From Thermoplasmata archaeon M9B1D (GTDB taxonomy: Archaea; Thermoplasmatota; E2; DHVEG-1), in NCBI GenBank assembly GCA_002900535.1, contig MUGC01000080.1, forward strand, positions 1-5,775: a stretch of 5,775 nucleotides of DNA. Direction: 5' to 3'. Every line of letters starts with the position of its first letter. The stretch's first letter is position 1. The notes below the pieces were generated by a model. It was not told where the DNA came from and searched no databases. It was given only the letters and a program-made list of their open reading frames with translations. Made by a program: the position numbers and the translations under genes. Shown here one piece after another: positions 1 to 5,775 of this stretch.

Positions 1-1
1 T

Positions 2-499
2 CCACATCCTACACATAACTATGGAAATGCTGGTAATTACACAGTAACATTAACTGTAACAGATAGTGAAAACGATACAGCAAGTGATACTACCTGGACA
101 TATATTAATGCACCACCAAACACTCCAATTATAACTGGTAAAACAAATGGTAAAGCTGGAGTAGAATATGAATACGAGATATACATTGAAGACCCTGATG
201 GTGATGATGTTGACTATTATGTTGATTTTGGTGATGGTGACTTTATAAGATATATGGGTTATTATTTTCCCTCACCGTTAATAGATAAATTTAATAAATC
301 TTGGGATTACAGAGGAACTTATACAATTAGAGCACGAGCAATGGATGAATATGGTGCTCAAAGTGACTGGGGAACACTTGAAGTGAGTATACCTAAAAGC
401 AAAGCAATGAGCCTAAATTTGTTTTTACAAAGGTTCTTTCAGCATTTTCCAATGTTTGAAAAAATACTAAACCAAATAGTTGAAGGGGGGAAAGAATGA
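2..499 (+). CDS. Secreted PKD/Ig-like modular protein, C-terminal part (5' end outside window)
   Basis: The reading frame is open from the left edge to TGA at 497-499, giving 165 visible residues; the ATG at 254 is internal to a module and is not the start. Visible residues 1-36 are the end of a PKD fold, with the 'AGNYTVTLTVTDSEND' signature. Residues 38 to about 135 form a second beta-sandwich beginning 'PPNTPIITGKTNGKAG', with an acidic 'DPDGDD' loop and the closing 'GTYTIRARAMDEYGAQSDW' strands. A basic/hydrophobic tail containing 'HFPMFEKILN' ends the protein. This order matches the C-terminus of the next gene, so the missing N-terminal part may be another C1A peptidase; that is inference, since such modules also occur on other exported proteins. 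PKD-type modules normally act outside the cell in adhesion or substrate binding. The stop overlaps the next start (ATGA), implying one transcript and coupled translation. Module assignment is firm; function is unknown. Confidence 0.85.
   Translation, partial: PHPTHNYGNAGNYTVTLTVTDSENDTASDTTWTYINAPPNTPIITGKTNGKAGVEYEYEIYIEDPDGDDVDYYVDFGDGDFIRYMGYYFPSPLIDKFNKSWDYRGTYTIRARAMDEYGAQSDWGTLEVSIPKSKAMSLNLFLQRFFQHFPMFEKILNQIVEGGKE
446..472 (+). other. C-terminal tail motif, copy 1 (FP.FEKILN)
   Basis: This segment encodes 'FPMFEKILN', close to the C-terminus of the first gene and after its last beta-sandwich. Eight of its nine residues are identical in the tail of the next protein (2086-2112). Before the motif lies an amphipathic hydrophobic/basic stretch (LFLQRFFQH). 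It is too short and too charged to be a membrane span. A sorting or anchoring role is inference. Confidence 0.55.
485..491 (+). promoter_or_regulatory. Ribosome binding site of the C1A protease gene
   Basis: A GGGGGGA run sits five bases upstream of the ATG at 496, inside the last codons of the preceding gene. It can pair with the CCUCC anti-Shine-Dalgarno core if one G-U pair is allowed. Together with the signal peptide that follows at once, it supports the 496 start and suggests translation coupled to the upstream gene. Confidence 0.6.
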
Positions 500-2118
500 A
501 TAAGAAAATAGTTGGAATTTTTGTGCTGCTATTGACGACTTGTTTTTTAACTAGTATAGGATCAGAAACAAATATTACTAATTATTTTGTTGAGGCTAAT
601 GATTGTGGTTATGCTCCCTACAGTGATGACACTATTAGATTAACATCTAGGAGTGGTCCTCTAGAATCTATTGATTTGCAAGATTTATCCTCAAAACCGG
701 CAACTATAACATATTTACCAGAGTATTTTAATTGGATGGATTATGAGGGGCAGGATTGGACAACTCCAGTGAAAGATCAAGGGAGTTGCGGGAGCTGTTG
801 GGATTTTGCTGCTCTTGGTGCATTGGAGAGTATTATTCAAATTCGAGAAGGATGTGCCAATCTTGATCTTGATCTTTCCGAACAATATGTTCTCTCTTGT
901 CTTCCTTATGCTGGAGGTTGCAATGGAGGATTAGCGTATAAAGCTTATAAAGCGATCGAAAGCAACAAAACCTACGGAAATCTTTGGAATGGCATTATCC
1001 CAGAATTTATTTTTCCCTATGAAGTTAATGATGAGGTTTCCTGTGGTGATGCTCGTTTTGATTGGAAGGATTTCCTCATCCCAATTTCTAAATATGGTCT
1101 CTGGTATCCAGATGGAAGTATAGATGATCGAAATGAATTAAAGACTCAGATCATGGAATCTGGTCCAGTCGTAGCTAGTATGCTGTTTACCATTTGGGAA
1201 CATGGTCCAGAAAATATAGAGGAATGGGGTTATACCCATAATAAATCCACGGACTATTATCCCTATCCTGGCCCTGTTCAAGGAATCAACCATCAAGTAG
1301 TCATCGTTGGATGGAAAGATGATGTTACTATTCCTAATGGTGGTTACTGGATTGTGAAAAACAGCTTAAGTGAAGAATGGGGGTATAATGGTTTTTTTAA
1401 CATCGAATACGGTAGTCTAAATATTGATAGTTCAGAAATAACTTGGGTCGATTATAACCAAGAGAACTACAGAAATTGGGCACCAGTCGCACAAATAAAT
1501 GGCTCTACTCAGGGGCATACGAACCAGGAAATGATCTTTGATGGAAGTAATAGTTTTGACCATGAAGGCAGAATTGTAGAGTATGGATGGGATTTAGGTG
1601 ATGGAACCACTGAATCAGGATTGATAATCACTCATATTTATACACACTCTGGTATCTATCGAGTTATACTTTTTGTAACAGATAACGTAACAAACGTTGG
1701 TCACCAGAGTAAATGGGTGTATATTGACCAAGAAAATCAACCACCACAAGCACCAACATTAACGGGACGCCAAAAAGGAAAAAATGGGACTTCTTATAAA
1801 TATACTTTTTTCACCCTTGATCCTGATGGCGATAATTTAGAGTATTATCTGAACTGGGGCGATGATTATTGGTTTGGAGGAGCAGCCGGATGGCTAGGTC
1901 CCTATCTCTCTGGAGAAGAAATCACTTTGGAAAAAACTTTTATGGAAAAGGGTAACTACACAATTCGTGTTAAAGCACAAGATATATATGGTACTGAAAG
2001 CGAATGGACTACACTTGAGGTAACAATGTCAAAGACAAATGTCTACACCCCAATCATGCAACAACTTATGAAGATATTACGGCGCTTTCCTTTCTTTGAA
2101 AAAATATTGAACTTATAG
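496..2118 (+). CDS. Secreted papain-family (C1A) cysteine protease with PKD and Ig-like C-terminal modules
   Basis: Exported endopeptidase of 540 residues. Residues 1-22 are a signal peptide: Lys-Lys, then a hydrophobic core, with probable cleavage after Ser-Ile-Gly. Residues 23-72 are a short pro-region or linker that I cannot match to the I29 inhibitor. The C1A catalytic domain spans about 74-318. Gln95 (oxyanion hole) and nucleophile Cys101 lie in 'DQGSCGSCW', His266 in 'GINHQVVIVGW' and Asn289 in 'YWIVKNS'. Cys98/Cys142 and Cys135/Cys183 align with two papain disulfides; the third papain disulfide is absent, and Cys37 and Cys120 are extra. The conserved Trp after the catalytic Asn-Ser is Leu291. 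A PKD domain follows (about 328-411, 'YGWDLGDGTTESG'), then a second beta-sandwich (about 416-511, 'DPDGDNLEYYLNWGDD') and a tail ending 'FPFFEKILNL'. The N-terminus and RBS support the start. All catalytic residues are present, so activity is likely; the substrate is unknown. Confidence 0.93.
   Translation: MNKKIVGIFVLLLTTCFLTSIGSETNITNYFVEANDCGYAPYSDDTIRLTSRSGPLESIDLQDLSSKPATITYLPEYFNWMDYEGQDWTTPVKDQGSCGSCWDFAALGALESIIQIREGCANLDLDLSEQYVLSCLPYAGGCNGGLAYKAYKAIESNKTYGNLWNGIIPEFIFPYEVNDEVSCGDARFDWKDFLIPISKYGLWYPDGSIDDRNELKTQIMESGPVVASMLFTIWEHGPENIEEWGYTHNKSTDYYPYPGPVQGINHQVVIVGWKDDVTIPNGGYWIVKNSLSEEWGYNGFFNIEYGSLNIDSSEITWVDYNQENYRNWAPVAQINGSTQGHTNQEMIFDGSNSFDHEGRIVEYGWDLGDGTTESGLIITHIYTHSGIYRVILFVTDNVTNVGHQSKWVYIDQENQPPQAPTLTGRQKGKNGTSYKYTFFTLDPDGDNLEYYLNWGDDYWFGGAAGWLGPYLSGEEITLEKTFMEKGNYTIRVKAQDIYGTESEWTTLEVTMSKTNVYTPIMQQLMKILRRFPFFEKILNL
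2086..2112 (+). other. C-terminal tail motif, copy 2 (FP.FEKILN)
   Basis: This segment encodes 'FPFFEKILN' and lies one residue from the C-terminus of the C1A protease, after the amphipathic stretch 'PIMQQLMKILRR'. It matches copy 1 at 446-472 at every position but one, while the sequences just before it differ. That pattern suggests selection on the motif itself. Confidence 0.55.
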
Positions 2119-2219
2119 GATACATAAAAAAAGAATCTTTTTTTCTATTTTCTGCTAGAACTGCAAGTATAATATTTCTCTTTTCTCCAGTTATCGTATC
2201 ATCAATAAATTTTTTTTGA
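2119..2219. terminator. Convergent spacer with bidirectional T-run/palindrome terminator
   Basis: This 101-base spacer separates two converging genes. At 2126-2144 there is a near-perfect palindrome: A7-G, a three-base AAT loop, then C-T7. It gives a T-run on either strand a few bases past the plus-strand stop. A second T8 run lies at 2211-2218, abutting the minus-strand stop. T-rich tracts are the usual intrinsic termination signal in archaea. The strand-symmetric arrangement fits termination of both transcripts. The stem is all A-T apart from one G-C pair, so the T-runs probably matter more than the hairpin. Confidence 0.55.
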
Positions 2220-5200
2220 TTATTCGGGTGGTTTGTATCCCCACTTTTTAATGGTAAAACGCCAGTGTTTTTTGACTTTATCAATGATTTTTTTATCAAT
2301 CTTATAAACATTTGTTTTATAATCTTTTTTCTGTTCAAGATATTCATTCATACATGGCAATGCTTTTTTAAATCCCGGCAATTTTAATTTTGTATAGATT
2401 TTTTTAACTTGTTCTAAAGGATCTTTTACAAGGTCTTCATAGCGTAATTCAACATAATTTTCTTTTGGTATTAGTTTTTTTTGTTCAAAAAAGCTATTCA
2501 TAAGTCGCTTGTAGTTTTCTATTACTTGTTTCTCAATTTCCTCAGTATTACCTTTTTGTAATGCTAGTTTGTCGAGTACTCTATTTCTCATTTTTATAGT
2601 TGAAAGATATGTTTTGTATGGGTTTCTGTATATATGTATGAATTTTGCATCTGGAAATAGTTTTAACAATGTGGGAATCCGAGCAGTGTTAGCTGGGTCT
2701 TTTAAGAGTAATCTTTTTCCATTACTTGTATATGAAACTGTTTTCATAAAAAAATAATAATTTTTATCCCACTGGTTTTTTTCTTCTTCTGATAGGCCAG
2801 TGTAATGGATTGAGTTAACATATTGCTCTTCTGCATTTTTTGGAAAATGAAGGCTATGGAAAAAGGACCATGGGCTTATTACTGCAATTCCTGCTTCTTC
2901 TTCATATGGCCCATCGATATCTACGTCTATATTGTCCATAGGTCTTTTACTTGGTAAAAACTTAGCCATAAAATTTTTCATAGGTTCGAGTATTGGATAA
3001 CTATTAGGAAGTAGAGTATGCCATAAAGAAACATAACAAAATCTAGGATCTTTACCTAACAGCTCATGGAGATAAGTTGTTCCGCTTCTCCAATGGCCAA
3101 TTATAAAAACTGGTGGACTAGTTATTTCTGAGTTGTTAATTTTTTTTTCGAATTTTAATTTAAAGAGAACTCTGGCAGGTATGAAAAATAATGAAAAAAA
3201 TCCAATAAAAAATCCTCTTAGCATATACTTATTTTCTACACCACCATTTTTTTGCAGCAGATAAAACCAGTTTTTAAATGAAATTCCAAATAAAGGATGT
3301 TGAAAATCAAATCCCTTATTTTCTTCTGGTTGCTCTTTTCTTTTTTGTTTGAAGTTATATAAACACACAGAAAACAAAATCAATAAAGCTAATAAATAAA
3401 GATAAAATCCAACAGCTGGGCTCCAGTTGCATAAAACAGAATAAATTTGAGTTTCACCTGGAACTCCGATGTCTAAGTATCCACTTCCAAAGATACTTCC
3501 TATGCTTACTTTTGATAACTCATTTATTGCTATTATAAATATTAAAACCGGCCCGGTGATTAATAATATTGAAAGAATTTTTGATATTTTTTCTAATATT
3601 TTTTTACTTTTATTTCTAAAATAAATGTTTGCTATTATCAGAACACAACCAATTATTGCTATGCTAATTAAGACGCTTATTGCATCTTTAAATTCTGGAG
3701 GTAGATAAGATGGTTCTCCTGCGATTGTATATTGTGTAGAAGTTATTGTAATCATGTTGTTTGGAAGTAGATAGAGGTTTGTTGATGTTTCAAGTGTATA
3801 TGTAGATCCATTTATCTCCCACCATGGTAAAAACAAGGATAATAATATTAAAATTATTGCTAGAGAAATGAAGAAATACTTGTATTGTTTTTTATAGCTA
3901 AAAAATATTAATAAGATAGTTATTATAAAAAAACAAAGTATCATAATGATTGTTATATATATTGGTTGCTCTTTTGTTATTATATCATAATATTGTGAAC
4001 CATAAATATCTATGTTTCTTACACTTATTAATTCATCATCATTAAACACTTCAACTTTGTATTTACCTGGAGGAACTGTTATAATAGTACTAGATTCTTT
4101 GGCTTGAATATTAAACTTATCACCGTTTCTGGAAATAATAATATTAGAATTTTCATATTGTGCCCCTCTTGCATTATAAATTTTTAAATCGACATCGTAC
4201 TCAGCTGGAAATATAAGTTCTATATCTTTATTATCAGAGATTTCTACATTATGATTGAGAGTAAATGATTTAAAAGTAAGACTGAGCTGATATGTTGTTG
4301 GAGTGAGATTTGTGAAAACATATTTACCAGGTTCAATTTTTTCAGCAAATATTCTATAAGAATTAGATTCGTTATTACTTGCAATTATGGGGTTTAATTG
4401 TATTTCTGGTGTTTGCCCCCATTTATCTAAAACTTCAAGATTTAAACTATATCTTTCAATAGAAATTTCTTTTTTAAGAGGTGAAATTGTTTTAAAAGCT
4501 CCGAGTCTAATAGTATCTTTATAAATAATATTTCCATTGTAATTAATTATCAAATCGTAAGGTACTATGTTTGCTGGTGCTTTTATTATTGCTTGTCCAT
4601 TTTCATCAGTGTTATATTTTGAAATAGTCACTCCATTTTTCTGTAATAATACCTCGGCATTTTTTACATAGTTGTTGTTTTGGTCAAAAATGGTTAATAC
4701 AAGACTTGCTTCCAAACTACAATAAACATGTATTTTTTCATCTTTTTTTAGATCTACTATTGCATAAGCAATAAATTTTTTTTCATCTGAAAGCAACGGA
4801 TTTTCTTTAAATACTTTTATAACATATTCTCCTTGATCAATCTGGTTAAATTCAGCTTTTTTGAAAAAAGATATATTTCTTAGATCTAGCATTTTTATAG
4901 TAGCAATAATTTTCTGAATAATACTTGGATCTTCAAGTTCTTCCATCGGAAAAAGCGGAAGTCTAACAGCATTTTCTAAATAAATAAACTGGCTATCTTT
5001 ATACAGCTCGACGTTTACATATGGTATATTTAAACCTAAAAGTACAGAAAGACTTGATCCCATAGGAGGTGAAGGAGCAAAATGAACAACAACCGATAAA
5101 TTATTTTTTTCTTTTTCTTCTAGCTCCCCATTGAATTCTCCATTTGATTGTGGTTTTAATTTTACTAGTTCTCTAAATATCTCTGATTCCTTTTCAATTA

Positions 5201-5775
5201 TTGGATATCCTTCTGTTTTCGAAGAAAAAAACTCTGCATCAAACTCTACAACAAAATCTTTTGGAATTTTAAGATCGTGGCTTCCACCTGATTCAAATGA
5301 ATTTCTACAGATCTGTATAGTAGCAACATTGTTCTCAAGTCCAGGTAAATGAGGATAATCTAATTCAAAGGCATTGATCTGAAGCCCGTCTTTTTCATCA
5401 GTTCCAGAAACTAAAACATTGTTTGAACTGAAAATAACAGAATGGGCATAACCAGCTACCCCATCATCAAATGAAATCCATGCATCTTTTCCTAAATCAA
5501 CATCATCCTTATGGCCTATAATTCTAATATCAGGACAATCTTGGATATACTCTGGATCTATATCTACATCATATTCTGAAATTGTTCCCATTTCATTAAA
5601 AAAATGCAAATATGGTAGTATTCTACCAAAGTTTAAATCCTGAATTGATCTGCTTTTAACACCACCTGCTTGTAATGAAGCAAAAACTCCATCTGTATTT
5701 GTTGCTGGAGATTCTGAAGTTACGGTTATTTGTTCAAGTGTTTCATGTTTGACATGAACATGAATTCTGGAATCT
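2220..5775 (-). CDS. Membrane protein: beta-rich ectodomain + 5 TM + cytoplasmic sulfotransferase (5' end outside window)
   Basis: The minus-strand frame stays open from TAA (2220-2222) to the right edge, at least 1184 residues. The TTG at 5609 is internal, because coherent codons continue for 55 more residues. In visible residues: about 1-350 are an unassigned beta-rich region. About 351-425 form a carboxypeptidase-regulatory/transthyretin-like sandwich ('NAEVLLQKNG...NTDENGQA'). About 439-523 and 524-601 are two more such modules, each with a 'PGKY' turn. Five predicted membrane spans are at about 604-626, 633-652, 697-719, 730-752 and 788-807. A basic linker 'FKQKRK' leads into a Sulfotransfer_3-type domain (about 825-1184). 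The 5'-phosphosulfate loop is 'GHWRSGTTYLHELL' (893-906), and the 3'-phosphate site is 'YRNPYKTYLS' with Arg1050 and Ser1058. Positive-inside bias puts the enzyme in the cytoplasm with PAPS. It probably sulfates a lipid, glycan or small-molecule acceptor; the acceptor is unknown. The fusion is unusual and could in principle reflect a sequencing error. Confidence 0.85.
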   Translation of the reverse strand, partial: DSRIHVHVKHETLEQITVTSESPATNTDGVFASLQAGGVKSRSIQDLNFGRILPYLHFFNEMGTISEYDVDIDPEYIQDCPDIRIIGHKDDVDLGKDAWISFDDGVAGYAHSVIFSSNNVLVSGTDEKDGLQINAFELDYPHLPGLENNVATIQICRNSFESGGSHDLKIPKDFVVEFDAEFFSSKTEGYPIIEKESEIFRELVKLKPQSNGEFNGELEEKEKNNLSVVVHFAPSPPMGSSLSVLLGLNIPYVNVELYKDSQFIYLENAVRLPLFPMEELEDPSIIQKIIATIKMLDLRNISFFKKAEFNQIDQGEYVIKVFKENPLLSDEKKFIAYAIVDLKKDEKIHVYCSLEASLVLTIFDQNNNYVKNAEVLLQKNGVTISKYNTDENGQAIIKAPANIVPYDLIINYNGNIIYKDTIRLGAFKTISPLKKEISIERYSLNLEVLDKWGQTPEIQLNPIIASNNESNSYRIFAEKIEPGKYVFTNLTPTTYQLSLTFKSFTLNHNVEISDNKDIELIFPAEYDVDLKIYNARGAQYENSNIIISRNGDKFNIQAKESSTIITVPPGKYKVEVFNDDELISVRNIDIYGSQYYDIITKEQPIYITIIMILCFFIITILLIFFSYKKQYKYFFISLAIILILLSLFLPWWEINGSTYTLETSTNLYLLPNNMITITSTQYTIAGEPSYLPPEFKDAISVLISIAIIGCVLIIANIYFRNKSKKILEKISKILSILLITGPVLIFIIAINELSKVSIGSIFGSGYLDIGVPGETQIYSVLCNWSPAVGFYLYLLALLILFSVCLYNFKQKRKEQPEENKGFDFQHPLFGISFKNWFYLLQKNGGVENKYMLRGFFIGFFSLFFIPARVLFKLKFEKKINNSEITSPPVFIIGHWRSGTTYLHELLGKDPRFCYVSLWHTLLPNSYPILEPMKNFMAKFLPSKRPMDNIDVDIDGPYEEEAGIAVISPWSFFHSLHFPKNAEEQYVNSIHYTGLSEEEKNQWDKNYYFFMKTVSYTSNGKRLLLKDPANTARIPTLLKLFPDAKFIHIYRNPYKTYLSTIKMRNRVLDKLALQKGNTEEIEKQVIENYKRLMNSFFEQKKLIPKENYVELRYEDLVKDPLEQVKKIYTKLKLPGFKKALPCMNEYLEQKKDYKTNVYKIDKKIIDKVKKHWRFTIKKWGYKPPE
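2223..3302 (-). other. Sulfotransferase domain (Sulfotransfer_3 type) within the fusion
   Basis: About 360 residues, the normal length of a free-standing member of this family. It includes the family-like N-terminal stretch 'HPLFGISFKNWFYLLQKNGG' ahead of the PAPS loop (3057-3098). The 3'-phosphate motif is at 2601-2633, and a 'RYEDL' motif follows it. The C-terminus 'WGYKPPE' looks natural. No ATG or ribosome site precedes the domain, so it appears to be translated only as part of the larger protein. A hydrophobic stretch 'GFFIGFFSLFFIPA' (3174-3215) near its start may be a membrane-contacting helix. Confidence 0.85.
3354..3965 (-). other. Five-span membrane module of the sulfotransferase fusion
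   Basis: Hydrophobic segments are encoded at 3897-3965, 3819-3878, 3618-3686, 3519-3587 and 3354-3413. Basic patches follow spans 1 (KKQYK), 3 (RNKSKK) and 5 (KQKRK), giving an N-out, C-in topology. Two outside loops result. One starts right after 'LFLPWWEING' and is rich in Thr/Ser/Tyr; the other has a Gly-rich 'GSIFGSGYLDIGVPGE' stretch. I recognise no transporter or channel signature. An 'LPWW' boundary after a span recurs, from memory, in archaeal membrane proteins of unknown function. Confidence 0.75.

Noticed and set aside
254..499. A stand-alone 81-residue protein starting at ATG 254
   Set aside because: The same frame is open to the left edge, and residues before 254 complete the PKD and sandwich modules, so the ATG is internal.
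541..543. Lipoprotein cleavage at Cys16 of the C1A protease
   Set aside because: The residues before it (Leu-Thr-Thr) fit a lipobox poorly, since Gly, Ala or Ser is expected next to the Cys. A signal peptidase I site after Gly22 fits better.
2066..2347. A minus-strand open frame of 93 codons across the convergent spacer
   Set aside because: It overlaps the ends of both well-supported genes, has no ribosome site or recognisable domain, and is out of frame with the sulfotransferase, whose own C-terminus looks natural.
2569..2757. Plus-strand open frame opposite the sulfotransferase domain
   Set aside because: It is antisense to a clear catalytic domain that includes the 3'-phosphate motif. 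Its composition is what the opposite strand of an AT-rich gene gives.
5131..5352. Plus-strand open frame opposite the ectodomain
   Set aside because: It lies antisense to a continuous coding frame and has no start context or recognisable protein features.
5607..5609. TTG as the start codon of the sulfotransferase fusion
   Set aside because: The frame continues upstream to the window edge without a stop, and no signal peptide or ribosome site follows or precedes it.
1..5775. tRNA, rRNA, CRISPR, insertion sequence or riboswitch
   Set aside because: No cloverleaf, regularly spaced repeats, terminal inverted repeats, transposase motifs or structured leader were seen. Nearly all of the window is coding.

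Overview
The window looks archaeal. It is AT-rich, and it carries secreted proteins built from PKD-like modules behind a papain-type protease. The ATGA stop/start overlap follows a purine-rich ribosome site, and T-runs serve as likely terminators. From memory, this mix of modules (PKD plus a 'DPDGD' beta-sandwich, a short 'FP..FEKILN' tail, and an 'LPWW' membrane segment) is best matched by Thermoplasmatota or related Euryarchaeota. That placement is an inference, because the window holds no marker gene.

Layout. (1) 2-499, plus strand: the C-terminal 165 residues of a secreted PKD-type protein that enters from the left edge. (2) 496-2118, plus strand: a complete secreted C1A (papain-family) cysteine protease with two C-terminal beta-sandwich modules. 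Its start codon overlaps the stop of gene 1, and it ends in the same module order and the same short tail, so the two look like tandem co-translated paralogues over the part that can be compared. (3) 2119-2219: a convergent spacer with an A/T-rich palindrome that probably ends transcription from both sides. (4) 2220-5775, minus strand: one very long gene that is open to the right edge, with no stop and no convincing start inside the window. It encodes a large beta-rich ectodomain, five predicted membrane spans and a C-terminal sulfotransferase domain predicted to lie in the cytoplasm.

The plus-strand pair probably acts outside the cell in protein or peptide degradation, or on the cell surface. 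The minus-strand protein would span the membrane with its sulfotransferase on the PAPS-containing side. Nothing in the sequence ties the two transcription units together beyond adjacency. The most unusual item is the ectodomain-membrane-sulfotransferase fusion. The second is the shared C-terminal tail on the two secreted proteins, which may be a sorting or anchoring signal. No RNA genes, mobile elements, CRISPR arrays or promoters were recognised. Both transcription units begin outside the window.
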